A program made the position numbers and the translations under genes. From contig BFEA01000065.1 in assembly GCA_003427395.1 (NCBI GenBank), forward strand, positions 4,077,659-4,111,092: DNA of 33,434 nt. Reading direction: 5' to 3'. A model generated the notes under the pieces. That model was given only the letters and a program-made list of their open reading frames with translations, was not told the origin of the DNA and did no database searches. Of the stretch, positions 19,271-29,490 are shown piece by piece. The stretch's first letter is position 1; each line of letters begins with the position of its first letter. The stretch is from Chara braunii (lineage: Eukaryota; Streptophyta; Charophyceae; Charales; Characeae).

Positions 19271-19845
19271 ATGTCCAAGAGTTGCGTTCTTTTCTTGGTC
19301 GTGCGTCGTACAACCGTAAGTTTGTGCCCAAATTCTCTATCATCGCCTGTTCGCTGTCCAGATTGACAATCAAAAATGTGTCTTACACGTGGGATGGGGA
19401 ACGCACAACCACCTTCCAAGCGTTGAAGGAGGCTTTGGTGAGTCATTCGGTGCTCCGCATTGCAGATCCCAAACTGACATTCATAGTAACTACTGATGCA
19501 AGCTTGTATAGGATCGGTGCAGTGATGCAGCAAGATGATGGTGACGACTTACATCCGCTTGAATACTACGACAAACGCATGCCCAGTCACAATGTAGCTG
19601 CCTCCACTTACATGCGAGAACTCTATGCCTTGAGAGTCGCCATTTCAAAGTGTTCTCAAACCACGCGACTTTCAAATGGATCCAAACACAAATTAATCCA
19701 TGAACTACATTGACTCGCTGGTTGCACGAGATTGATGTGTATGATTTTGAACTCAAACAGAAGAAAGGTTGTCACAATTGCATTGCGGATGCTTTGTCTC
19801 GCCACCCTGAGTACATGACTTGCCTTGCGGGTTCCTACAACCTTC
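19271..19845 (+). pseudogene. Gypsy RNase H domain
   Basis: RNase H removes the RNA template. VQELRSFLGRASYNRKFVP (RT connection, about 19,270-19,328) is followed by FIVTTDASLYRIGAVMQQ, with the catalytic Asp in TTDAS near 19,495, and by YMRELYALRVAISK with the catalytic Glu. After a frameshift with stops near 19,680-19,713 the end reads KKGCHNCIADALSRHPEY, the usual NxxADALSR end of the domain. The frameshift lies near the expected third acidic residue. Confidence 0.87.
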
Positions 19846-20760
19846 GGAAGAATTTAAAGGAGGAACTAGTTGAGCATACTGCCAAGGACCCGGAACTCAG
19901 TCCCATCCTTCAGCAGATTCAAGTTGACCCTGGCAGTCAGCCTGATTTCCACGAGTGTAAAAATTTGCTCTTCCAACGTTACGGGAAGTACGACCGATTG
20001 TGTGTACGCAACCATGATCCCATCTGTACTCACTTCTTGGACTTGGCTCATGGCCAGAGTAGACACTTCGGTTTTGAGAAGACATACGAAAGCCTATTGC
20101 AAAAGTCTGAATGGCCAGGGATAAAAGGAATGGCACGAAAGTTTGTGGCTAAGTATGAAGTTTGTCAACGCATCAAACCGTCTCGGCAAAATCCCTATGG
20201 GCTGTTGCACCCTCTCCCTATTTCAGATGGCCCGGGTGAGTCTCTTTCCATTGACTTCACAGACATGGCAAAGAAGAGCAGGAACGGATATTCGCAAGTA
20301 ATGGTGATCGTTGACCGATTTTCAAAATTTTTGAATTTGATTACATTGCCACCTCACGCCCCAACTAACCTCGTGATCGAGGAGTTTCACAATAAGTACA
20401 TTCTGCAGTGTGCGGCCCCGAAGACTCTTGTGAGTGACCGGGACAGTAGGTTCATAAGTGCAGATTGGAAGGACTTCACCTCCCAGATTTATGACATCAA
20501 ACTCAAGATGACGTCTGGCCGCATCCGGAAGCCAATGGACTGGCCGGGGAGATCAACCAGACTGTGATCCAACTTCTCCGAGCTTTAATTGTGCCTAATC
20601 AGAACTCTTGGGATGAGGAATTGCCGATTGTGCGGGGATTGTACAACAACTCCATACACTCCTCCACCGGGATGACACCTAATCGGTTCCACTCGGGTGG
20701 CAAATTCGCAATCCCCTATCCTATCTGTTTCCCGACCCGCCACCTGGCCTAATGCCTGGC
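19846..20760 (+). pseudogene. Gypsy integrase, frameshifted, zinc finger altered
   Basis: Integrase joins the cDNA to chromosomal DNA. The zinc-binding N-domain shows HGQSRHFGFEKTY and then KYEVCQRIK. The second Cys of the usual C-x2-C pair is present but the first is Tyr. The catalytic core has D in SIDFTDM (20253-20255), D in VSDRDSRF (20436-20438) and, after a frameshift near 20,515, E in LAGEINQTV (20549-20551), so the D,D-35-E triad survives across two frames. A later piece reads YNNSIHSSTGMTPNRFHSGG, matching the YNxSxHSSTGxSPF block. The frame is broken again near 20,750. Confidence 0.9.
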
Positions 20761-21279
20761 CAGCCACTGTATAGCACTAAGTTTGATCGCTTGCTCAAAG
20801 TTGTTGTTGCATTTATGGAAAGGCGACGCAATGCCATGATTAAGCATGCTAACAAAAAGCGTCAGCCTGAACCTTTCACAGTGGGAAGCTATGTCTGGGT
20901 CAAAATGTCAGAGTTTTCCGAAGAAGAAGGTGTATCGTGAAAGCTTCTTCCTCAGTATTACGGTCCATGGAAGGTGCTGAACCAGGTAGGGGATGATTCA
21001 TTCGGTCCTTCTTACACGATCGGTGTGCCTACTCATCTGCGCGCGTACCCAGTCATTCACGAGTCGAAGTTGTTTCCGTATGTACCACCCGAAACTTATC
21101 CGTATCGAGAATCGATGATTCCTCGCGCAATCAATGGCGGTCACGAGATTGATAGAATTGTCGAACACAGTGGAAAAGGGAAAAACAGACAATACAAAGT
21201 TCATTTTCTATATCACCCATTAAATGATTTTTACTGGATTGCTAAGAAAGACTTGCTGCAGAGTGTCCCGCGAGTCTAA
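20761..21279 (+). pseudogene. Gypsy integrase C-terminus with chromodomain-like end
   Basis: After MERRRNAMIKHANKKRQPEP and GSYVWVKMSEF (the GPF/GPY-type module), a stop at 20,938 interrupts. LNQVGDDSFG, PTHLRAYPVIHESKLFPY and EIDRIVEHSGKGKNRQYKVH-FLYHPLNDFYWIAKKDLL follow. The last part has the E-V-E-x-I-L...Y-L-V-K-W...W-E-P pattern of a chromodomain, but with F-L-Y for the V-K-W block and Y-W-I for the T-W-E block. In chromoviruses this domain directs integration to heterochromatin. The coding region ends at TAA 21277-21279. Confidence 0.83.
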
Positions 21280-21435
21280 ACGCATACGAACGACTGATTG
21301 TCTCCGAACAACAACCTAAATTCACCGCTACCCTCACTCCTACGAAACATACCCGATCTCTCCTTGCCATTTACGCCTATGATGCGTTATGCAGGGACTC
21401 TGAGTGAGCTACTTTCTCGAAGGGACCTCGCTCTT
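21280..21435 (+). other. Gypsy 3' untranslated segment
   Basis: Short noncoding sequence between the pol stop codon and the polypurine tract. Confidence 0.6.
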
Positions 21436-21448
21436 GAGGGGGGGGGGG
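21436..21448 (+). other. Polypurine tract
   Basis: GAGGGGGGGGGGG directly abuts the 3' LTR. The N at 21449 takes the place of the LTR's first T. The purine run is the plus-strand primer site of LTR retrotransposons. Confidence 0.85.
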
Positions 21449-22799
21449 NGTAATGACCCGCCATAACACGGACTGAGAACACTGCTGATTTCTTAGTTCT
21501 GCCGATGGAATGGATGCCTTGCTGAGATTCCCGCATTCTGCTAGGTTTTCTAAGCCTGTGTGTATGCCTGCTTGATGACCTGCGTGCCTGTCTGAGTGCT
21601 TGTCGACACGAGTGTGTGTGTGACCTGCAAGGGTACTTGGTTGTTTGGGAGGCCAGAAGGACCGGTACTTACCTGTGGCCGTGACATTGAGGGTTGCAGC
21701 AGGGAAAACACTCAAGTGGCGGAGCAAGAGGCCTGCGACACTTAGAGCAACGGAAAAACACTCAAGCAGCAAGTAGGCTCGTACCACACCTAGTAGAAGT
21801 AGATGTGCCGGGTACTCGAGGCCGAGTAGAGGAAGACAAAGTTGGCATTTTTAGAGGCCCAGTTGCGGTAGGCTAGGTCTAGGCGGGTACCAGTCCATCC
21901 AATTTGAGTCTAGGGCCTGTACGGGCAATATCAGAGTCTACAATGATGTTTCCCTCCGAAAGGGAGGAGGTACTGGTTGCTTGGGAGGCCGAGCGGCCTG
22001 GAAGTCACCGTCCAAGAGGCAAGTAGGCCGCTATATCTGCAGGCTGAGCGATGAGCCCAGCCTCATTCTTCAGTGTGCAAGTTTGGCGACACACTGCTCG
22101 AGCACTGGTTGGAGAAGCATTGGCTACTACAGGGCCGTTGGGAGGAAGAAGCCCGAGAGCTTCCACCTTGGCTATGGTGGAGCTCTACCGGTAGGAAGAG
22201 GAGGGAGAAGAGGACCAAGGAGGAGAGTGGCGAGGTACCTACCTGGCTATGATGGACACCATCTTCATCACCTTGTTAGGCGCTGCACCTAGAAGGCCCC
22301 AGTTGGGGTAGTGCCGCACCAAGGAAGCTGGGGGTAGAGTTAGGCGTGGCGGCTTAATGAGTAGCAGCATAGCTGCTTTGTGTTGTCCTTTGCACAGGCG
22401 GGCAGCGACATAGCTGCTTTGGGTTGTCCTTTGCACATGAGGGTGGAACCCTCAGTATTCTGTCATAGCCTCGACCTACATGAAGAGGAAGAGGAAGGGT
22501 GGCCATGGCTATGGTGGACCTCATGTTGTGCCTGCAGTAGAAGAGGGATTCAGACATTGATTCGGGTTCAACCATTCAACATTATTGTTGCTATTTCTTG
22601 TTTGAATAAGCGAGGAGGAGATAAGGAGGAGGAAAATGGTTGGCGAAGAAGAAGAGCATTGCCATTGGTCTATAATGGAGTACATCATCTTCTTCTTCTT
22701 TCCCTCTCTCTCCTCTCAAGTTCATTCATTTCTTTTTGCAATTGGACGACATTGTACTTTTTGATGAATGTGTACTTCAATATTGGCCAGGATCGTAAG
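21449..22799 (+). repeat. 3' LTR of the gypsy element
   Basis: It starts (N)GTAATGACCCGCCATAACA and aligns with the 5' LTR throughout, ending at GGATCGTAAG. The final CA is not preserved (5' copy GTAACA, 3' copy GTAAGA). By eye the two LTRs differ at roughly 30 of the first 290 bases, mostly C-T or A-G changes. Confidence 0.92.
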
Positions 22800-22800
22800 A

Positions 22801-23590
22801 GTATGTTGAGTTTGTTGAATCCCCTTCCTTGGTCTGGCTTCTTCCAGGATGAGAAGATGGCAAGGCAAATTGCATGGTCCAAACCCGGGTGGGGACTGCG
22901 AGGGAATATTGCTGCCATTTGTAGGGCCCCTTGCAGCTCCTATGAGATTAAGATAAGATTTATGCGTGATTTGGATACTTTCTGTGTCTGATTTTGACGG
23001 AAGCAGGTGAACTTGCGTTGGGTAGGGAATGCCTGCTTGAACATGTCTATGAGGTTGAGAGATTGGGTCAAGTCTGTAATGGTCTTTTCATCGTTCTGTA
23101 GATGGGGCATGGTGAGGGGATCTTCCATCTATCCATCCATCGGTCTAGAGCGGCATTGAAGTCTCCCGCCAGGATCACCGGGATGTCCACTGGCAGTTTT
23201 GTTTTCAGTGTTTCTTAGATGACCTGGTGTTCTCTAGGGTTATTCGGACCATAGACATTTAGGATTCTAGCCATCTCTATTTCCAACATTGCGAGTATGT
23301 AAACCCACCTCCCACCTTCGTGGTTGGCCTCCCGTTGAGCGGTTCCACCCTCGATCCGGGAGGAAGCCATATGACCGCCCCTCCACTGCCCGTTTTCGGG
23401 GCTTGGGCTCGGCAGGCCTGATATGACCAAATCTCCTTATGCACGTGGTTGTGTTCGGGGTTATTTGACAGGTGAGTTTCATGTAAATATACGACATCGG
23501 GCCAGTCTCTAAGTAGTTCCATAATCACATGCCGTTTAGGATGCTTTGCGGTTGTCAGCCCGTTTACATTCAGCGAACGCAGATCCAGGT
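22801..23590 (-). pseudogene. LINE ORF2 N-terminal endonuclease (APE-type)
   Basis: The minus strand from 23590 reads LRSLNVNGLTTAKHPKRHVI, then DVVYLHETHLS (about 23,469-23,498, family motif DIVCLQETH), ILNVYGPNN, VILAGDFNAALDRW (about 23,150-23,186, GDFN) and FTCFRQNQ with SRINLILIS (family motif SRIDYIL, here Asp to Asn). It ends with GLDHAICLAIF (family SDHxP). These are the metal-binding and catalytic blocks of the apurinic endonuclease that nicks the target for LINE insertion. Stops and frameshifts break it. The sequence ends at FNKLNIL at 22801, and the next LINE codons (SLLAIDRFKTY) lie at 13329, across the gypsy insertion. Confidence 0.92.
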
Positions 23591-23599
23591 CAGCTGTCC

Positions 23600-24250
23600 T
23601 CTCACAAAGCTTCTATTGTTTGTCCTTATTGTATAGCGCGTCGATCACATCCATTTCATTAATTATTAATCCTTGACATTTTTATTTTTTTTAGTGGCAG
23701 CCATGCCTCTTGGTCCAATGGACTACCATTATGTAGGGTACGGTTTGTTAACATCCTTGTTAACAGGGTATGTCGAGTTCAGACCATGGGTCACAAACTT
23801 CAATCTTTAATAGTTGAAGGTCCATCAGCGTCTCCTGATTGAACCAGCGAAGGCCCTCCACCTTTGCCTGGTCGTATCTAAGGTATATATCCTTAGCCTA
23901 CAGTTTATGTTCGCCATATGAGATCACCAGGGAGAAGGCAGCACCTTGCAGGAGGTGATATCGGATCAATTGGGCAATGCCCGAGTTTAAAAGTGTTGGA
24001 CCGCCTCCCCATGCAGAGAGAGAAAGGAGGAAGGATAAACAGTCTTTAACAGTGACTTCCCCATGTGTTGCCCTTGTGGGTATTGAGAGACCTACCTCCC
24101 ATACTCCGTCTTTGTGTCTGATCGGAAGCAGCCCCGGTCCTTTGTCCAGTGGCACGTTCACTGTTCCTCCTTGCCAAGCAAGTGGCGGGTTTTTTGTCGC
24201 CTGCTTGTAAGGTCCAGGTCAGGGGGTTTTGGGAGGGGGGGATCTTTCTG
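23600..24250 (-). other. LINE segment between ORF1 and ORF2, unrecognised
   Basis: A minus-strand open stretch (23898-24161) reads LDKGPGLLPIRHKDGVWEVG and continues with FNQETLMDLQLLKIEVCDPW after stops. I do not recognise a domain. Its position between ORF1 and the endonuclease suggests it is the ORF1 C-terminus or the inter-ORF region. Confidence 0.5.
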
Positions 24251-25818
24251 CGTCTTTTGTCGCTGATGTTGAGTGGGCGCTTCTGGTTTCCAATCCGCCA
24301 AAGCCAGGCACAATCCTTCCTCTTCCCGCTCTAGCACACTTGCTGTTTCGTGGCACATTTGCTGTTTCATTCCCCTGACATCCTGTGGGCTCCCTGTGCT
24401 TTCTTCCTCTGGTCCTCTTTCGCCTTCTTCCCCCTTTCTGTGTCCTTCTTCCTTTCCTTCTCCCCTTGATCATGTCTGCTATTCTCCTTTCCCTCCACTC
24501 CCTCACCGGTCCCCTTTCCGTTTCCTTGTTTTCTTGCCTCCCCTCCTTTCCTTTTATCTTCTTTGCATTCGGCTACGTCTCTCGTTCCCACGCTTCCTCC
24601 CTCCTCCCCTTCTTCTTCCCTTTTGTGTTCCCCTTCGTTCTCCTCTTTCTCTTCTTTCTCTCTTTTCTCTCCTTTCTCGCCTTGGTGTTGTCATGTTTTG
24701 TCATTCTTTCCCCTTTTTGGGTCACCTTTGTCTGTTTTCCGCAACTGCAGTGGGGATGTCATTCTTTTTTGGAGGGCGCACTATGGTTAAACTGTTGCTC
24801 TTCCCTTCTGGGAAAGTGCAGTCCTGGTGGTCATTTTCAGCTGGTTGAAAAGCGATTAGGGACGATTATCAAGACTTCTGGTCTGTTTCCTGCGAATTTG
24901 TCCCTTTTGGCAGTCCGTTTAACAGGGCGGTTTTGAGACTCTTGTAGTTTTCGAGGAGGGGGATCAGGGCCCTGTAAGTTTCGTCCCAAAACTCCTCGTT
25001 TCTGTCCGTGTATTTAATCTGAAGGTTCTCCATCAACCACTCTGCCAGCTCCTTCAATCTGTCCTCTTGGTTGTTTGCTGTTGTGTTCTCTTCTACGTGC
25101 TCTTGTGTGGTCTCCTCTTCCCCTGTTTCTACTGGTTCTTCCATTTGTATTTTCGAGGATGTAGGTAGGGGGTGGGGCTCCCTGCATAACCTCCACTTCC
25201 ATTGGGGATGGTCCAAAGGCCTTCTCAAACGCATGCGCTTTCTTATTGCCATTTCAAGGCGGAGGGCCACCGGGTCTGTTCTCCTTTGTCTCATGTATGT
25301 CCTCCGACTCTTGTTCCTTCCTCTTTAGCACCTGCCATGTTTTGGTCAACCCCTCTCCTTGGCCGCTTTGTCAGCTCCCTGTTGATAGGTAGTCCTCCGC
25401 TGCTGGTCCTATCACCAATTGCTTTTGTTTCTTTTGGACACTCTGTTGTTGTGATTGCAGTGGGCCTGGTTGGTTGGTTTTCAGGGGGGGGGGAGGGGGG
25501 CTTGGTGGGTCCCACTGGTTGGGGGGCTTGGTGGGTCCCACCGGTTGGGGGGCTTGCACCCTCGCCCCAAGGGGTATGGCTGGGTGCGTTGTTTTCCCTG
25601 CTGGTTTGTTTTCAATAGCTCCCTGTGGGGGTGCCCACTCGTTCAGTGGTTTGGTGGCCCTACATTGGTCCCCCCTGCCCTCCCAAGTCCACCCCTTAGC
25701 GTGCCCCTTTTTGTGCAGGTCTTCTAGGTACACCCAACCTTCATGGCCTCGGCCAACTGTGTACCACCTGTTAGGTCTACGGGGGTCCCGTTGAAGCCTT
25801 CCCGCAATTGGACCTCTG
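24251..25818 (-). pseudogene. LINE ORF1, C-terminal low-complexity half (decayed)
   Basis: The minus strand is strongly purine-rich, giving Lys/Arg/Glu-rich frames (24219-24591), a helix-like acidic stretch with EEETTQEHVEEN and LKELAEWLMENLQ (24869-25294), and a Pro/Gln-rich linker (25371-25733). These features fit the variable tail after the zinc knuckle in plant-type LINE ORF1. Plus-strand frames in the same region are Phe/Leu/Ser-rich shadows of the pyrimidine-rich strand. Frames are broken several times. Assignment rests mainly on position. Confidence 0.6.
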
Positions 25819-26229
25819 TTATTTGGGTGTAGGGGACGTCAATTCCATGCACGAGTGTCTGTATGCCCTGCATTTGAAACACCAGGGCCGTGATTTATGC
25901 GGTGTGTGAATTTTGTAGATCTTCCCCCCCATCCTAGATGGGATAATGTCGTCAATAGAAAAGGGTTGATCCATGAGGAGGTCCAAAGCTAAGATCACAT
26001 AGTCGTCCCTTTTTGCCACGTAAGATGGCAGCGAATCAATGAAATCAACTATCGCGTATTTCTGCCCGAGGTCGTGTATGAAGGTGGCCTGCACTTCCAT
26101 CGGGATATGCCGCAGTTCAACCCAAAAGTAGTCTTTCATCATTTGTTCCCTTTTTCCTCCAGAGTTAGTTTTTTGGGTTGCCATGGGTATATACGCACGT
26201 CCGATCTCTCCCAGCGGAGCCTCTTCCAC
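25819..26229 (-). pseudogene. LINE ORF1 nucleic-acid-binding region with zinc knuckle
   Basis: The minus strand reads FWVELRHIPMEVQATFIHDL, DQPFSIDDIIPSRMGGKIYK and PWCFKCRAYRHSCME. This is the arrangement of plant LINE ORF1 proteins (a gag-like domain followed by a CCHC knuckle with the wording PWxCFKCRxxGHS). ORF1 binds the element RNA. The knuckle keeps C-x2-C-x4-H, but the last Cys is not at the canonical position. Upstream the reading stops at an A11 run on the coding strand (26245-26255), where an insertion seems to begin. Confidence 0.78.
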
Positions 26230-26244
26230 CTGTCCGTCCGCTGC

Positions 26245-26255
26245 TTTTTTTTTTT
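26245..26255 (-). other. A11 run at the insertion edge
   Basis: On the minus strand an A11 run lies directly before the resumed ORF1 frame. It may be the poly-A tail of an element inserted on the minus strand, or simply a microsatellite. Confidence 0.5.
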
Positions 26256-26424
26256 AAAGGGCCCAGTGCCCAAGGCTGATATTATCGATAATAAGATTGA
26301 GGCCGGGGTCCTCACAGTCTGCCCGGAATGAACATACGAAAACCGCTAATGATGACCATGATATCCTAGATAATGATGTTAATGAGAATGATGATTCAAA
26401 ATATGAAAAATTAAAGAAAAATAT

Positions 26425-27307
26425 GCTATATCAGCTATTCTGGCCTCCTAATCCTAGAACAACTCCCAGCCCTCCCTATATCAGGACACTGTACCTCAAA
26501 GACAAAACCAACCTAACTAATTGTCAACCATAGCTGATCTCTTCTCGCTTCATTTCAGCCCCTCCTGGTTCACTACTAGACTGCCTTCCACCCTCAGCAA
26601 ACCCCAGATCTCTCTACAAGGCCTCACGCTCCTGCTATTAACAGGTTATAGGGCAACGCCCCAGCTCCGGCCAGCGTCGTTCTGGCATCAGCAAACCAAG
26701 GGCNCANAACAGAGCAACTCAGTTGAAATCAGTCCAGGTTCAACCATCTCTGAAGTCCTATATCCCGAATGTGGAAGAATGCTAGATGCTGCTAAAAACT
26801 TAAGAACACCAAAAAGCTTAATATAACAATAATCAGATGATGAAACTAATGGTGTGATGATGATGATGATGATAATGATGATGATGATGCTATATCAGCT
26901 ATTCTGGGCTCCTAATCCCAGTACAACTCCTAGCCCTCCCTATACCAGGACACTATACTACAGAGACAGAAACAACCTGACCAACATCAACCATAGCTGA
27001 TCTCTTCTCGCCTCCTTTCAGCCCTCCCCGGTTCACCACTGGAATGCCTTCCACCCTCAGCAAACCCCAGATCTCTCTACAAGGCCTCACACTCCTGCTA
27101 TTTATAGGTTACAGGGCAACGCCCCAGCTCCGGCCAGCGTCGTTCTGGCATCGGCAAACCAAGGGCACAGAACAGAGCAACTCAGAAAATATCAGACCAG
27201 GTTCAACCATCTCTGAAGACCTATATCCCGGATNTGGAAGAATACGAGATGCANCCAGAATTTCAGAACACCAAAAAGCTTAATATACCAATAATCAGAT
27301 AATGATA
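26425..27307. repeat. Two direct copies of an approximately 418-bp unit (contains family B)
   Basis: Copy 1 (26425-26842) and copy 2 (26889-27307), 464 bp apart, start GCTATATCAGCTATTCTGG and end near AAGCTTAATATA...AATAATCAGAT. Each holds one family B block. A GAT microsatellite lies between them. Ns at 26704, 26707, 27234 and 27254 mark uncertain bases. No gene is supported. Confidence 0.87.
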
Positions 27308-27540
27308 GCCGAGAATTTCAGCACACCTCCATTCTCTCCATTACCCTATTTATCCCTTTACTCTAATCTGCCTCCGCTGGGATTTGATGCCCGGCCCCAG
27401 AAAAGAGTATTCCTCACAATCTGCCCATACCCCTCCAGGATTCCACCTCTCTCCTAATGAAACCCCTGCGGGGCCGGGCTCTCCCCTACCCCATCACCAA
27501 ATTGTCATTCCACTTGGATTTTGTTGGAGGCGAAGGATAA
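27308..27540. other. No gene recognised
   Basis: C-rich noncoding sequence linking the family B duplication to the GAT tract. Confidence 0.5.
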
Positions 27541-27812
27541 CGCCCTGAAAATAATGATAACGGAAATGATGATGATGATACGAAAAGCGACACGAAGCCT
27601 TGAAGAGTAAAATCTACTGATAACAAAAAGATATCGATAAAGATGATGATGATGATGATGATGATGATGCTGATGATAAAGATGATGATGATGATGATGA
27701 TGATGATGAAGATTAACCAATGATGATACTCATGATGATGATTATGATGATATCAATAATGCTGCTTCTGCTTCTGCTGCTGCTGCTGCTGATGATGATG
27801 ATGATGAAGATG

Positions 27813-27843
<31 letters not shown>

Positions 27844-28060
27844 AGATTAATATGATGATGACGCACCAATGAAGATGCTCATATTGATGATGATGATGAT
27901 GATGATATGTCAGTTATGCTGACGATGATGATGAAGATAATGATGATGATGATGTTGATGATGATGATACTGATGATGATGATGATGATGATTATGATGA
28001 TGATGACGAAGATGATGATGAAGATAATGATGACTCACCAATAAAGATTCACATAATGAT
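27541..28060. repeat. (GAT)n-rich tract
   Basis: GAT/ATG trinucleotide runs, broken by GCT and ACTC units, cover about 500 bp. They are responsible for poly-His and poly-Asp frames. A smaller GAT run lies at about 26853-26888, and CTG/TGC runs at about 27760-27790 and 28078-28125. Confidence 0.92.
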
Positions 28061-28762
28061 GATGATGATGTCAGAAATGCTGCTACTGCTGCTGATAATG
28101 CTGATGTTGATGCTGCTGCTCCTCTCTGTCCTACTGTTGCCCGGCACTCCCGCTGCCACGTTCTTTCCACCTCGATGTTGAACATGAAGATGATGGTGAT
28201 GATGATGTTGTTGATGATGGCAACGGTGATGACTAATCTTGTTACTGATGATTATGAGCACTTGACAAAATGGATTCTCTCCTCGAAGCCCTCCCACTCA
28301 CTATCCCCTAACAATCCTCCTCCCACTCCACGGGACACACTGTACTCTTCTTCTTGCGCCGAGCCGACCTCCTCCACCTAAAGTCGCAAGATGAAGAGCA
28401 CTAGTGATTACTCCTAGAGTAGTGCCCAAATAAGCAGTACCCTCCTTCATCCGGCATGCTATCCTGTAGCATCACTCGTTTGAAGCGCAAAGTAGAGAGA
28501 TGGCAGTAGACCTGCTTTCAAAAGTCAGGAAACAACAGGTGTTGAGGTTGAAGGCTTAGATGCCGTTCCATCCCCCCGTCGTCCTCATCGCCCGACACGC
28601 TCGAATTTCATGGCGCGCCCTAAAACTTCGATATCTCATGATCCGCTGGACCGTTTAGTCTGAAATTTGGACCACCTCAGCTCCTCAGCGTAGACCACTG
28701 GTGGTTTAAATTTCAGCTCAGGGCGCGCGCCCAATCGGGCGCAATCGTCGAGCGCGCGTGCG
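28061..28762. other. Spacer with CpG-rich patch
   Basis: No gene is recognised. A GC-rich, CpG-rich patch (about 28605-28620 and 28722-28765, for example GGGCGCGCGCCCAATCGGGC) stands out from its surroundings. The sequence between has a mirrored pair AAATTTGGACCACC (28673) and GGTGGTTTAAATTT (28700). Confidence 0.5.
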
Positions 28763-29490
28763 CTATTTTCCTTGCTGCGTGCAGTTATCAGGCGCACGCG
28801 GCTCCCCTCCGTGGTGGTGACCTTGATTGGATGCTGCCGGGGCGCAGTGCTCTTGGTAGCGCTGCGCCCCCCACCCCTTGTGGACTTGGGTGAATACGCT
28901 AAGGATCGTCAAAACGGTCGATGATAGGGGTTGTATCAGGAAGAATTCCTGGACGACTTCCGGGTTGCCCTTCATCTCTTCCAATCTCTTGAAGATCCAC
29001 CCTATTTTATCATTCACGGATTTATGTCCAACTTCCCCCTAGAACAACCAGTTGTTGGCATGTTTTATATATGCTTGGTCTCTTGCTTCTAATTTTTCGG
29101 CCGGGTATGTTCTCATCATGATCCTCCCTCCCCCTTGGTCCACCACTTGACTTTCTGAGGGGAGGAGGAAGAGGGTGAGGAAGTACGCTCTTGCCGATGG
29201 TAGGTTCCTAAGGGGCACCTTCAGGTCTTCTGTTGTTCCTTGTTGTGAATATGTGGAGGGTTGTTTGATGGACATAGTTTTCTCTAGGATTGTATTTCTC
29301 ACTCGCTGTGCCCACGAGGGGTTCGCTTGTCCTGTGGCCAATTCTCCTAGTTTTTCCTTCCAGGCTCTTTCCTTGTTTTCCTTCTTCCTCTTTTTTTTCT
29401 TCCTCCGTTAACATCTCTTCTTCTTCTTTGATACTCTCTGTCGTCATCTCCACCTCCTTTCCCCCTTCCCCGCCTGTCCCCATCTCCTGA
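28763..29490 (-). pseudogene. LINE ORF1 N-terminal region (probable)
   Basis: The minus strand reads WKEKLGELATGQANPSWAQR, VRNTILEKTMSIKQPS, LPSARAYFLTLFLLPSESQV, then after a stop VNDKIGWIFKRLEEMKGNPE and VVQEFFLIQPLSSTVLTILS. Basic low-complexity sequence precedes it (29347-29781). A SWAQRV-like start, a Lys/Glu-rich leader and its orientation fit the N-terminal half of the same LINE ORF1, whose C-terminal half resumes at 26229. I infer this link from position and style, not from a recognised domain. Confidence 0.5.

Larger units (their letters stand above)
13330..22800 (+). mobile_element. Ty3/gypsy chromovirus-like LTR retrotransposon, decayed
   Basis: A 9.5-kb element with two LTRs (13330-14685 and 21449 to about 22799), a primer-binding site, gag, protease, RT, RNase H, integrase, a chromodomain-like C-terminus and a polypurine tract. 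The order protease-RT-RNase H-integrase defines Ty3/gypsy (Metaviridae), and the chromodomain suggests the chromovirus branch. It lies in opposite orientation to the LINE it splits. Many frameshifts and stops make every ORF nonfunctional. The LTRs differ at roughly one base in ten by eye, mostly transitions, so it is not recent. A clean target duplication is not evident (left flank GATAT, right flank GAGTAT). Confidence 0.93.

Noticed and set aside
24273-24936. Membrane protein rich in Phe/Leu/Ser on the plus strand
   Set aside because: It is the pyrimidine-rich shadow of the Lys/Glu/Arg-rich LINE ORF1 region on the other strand.
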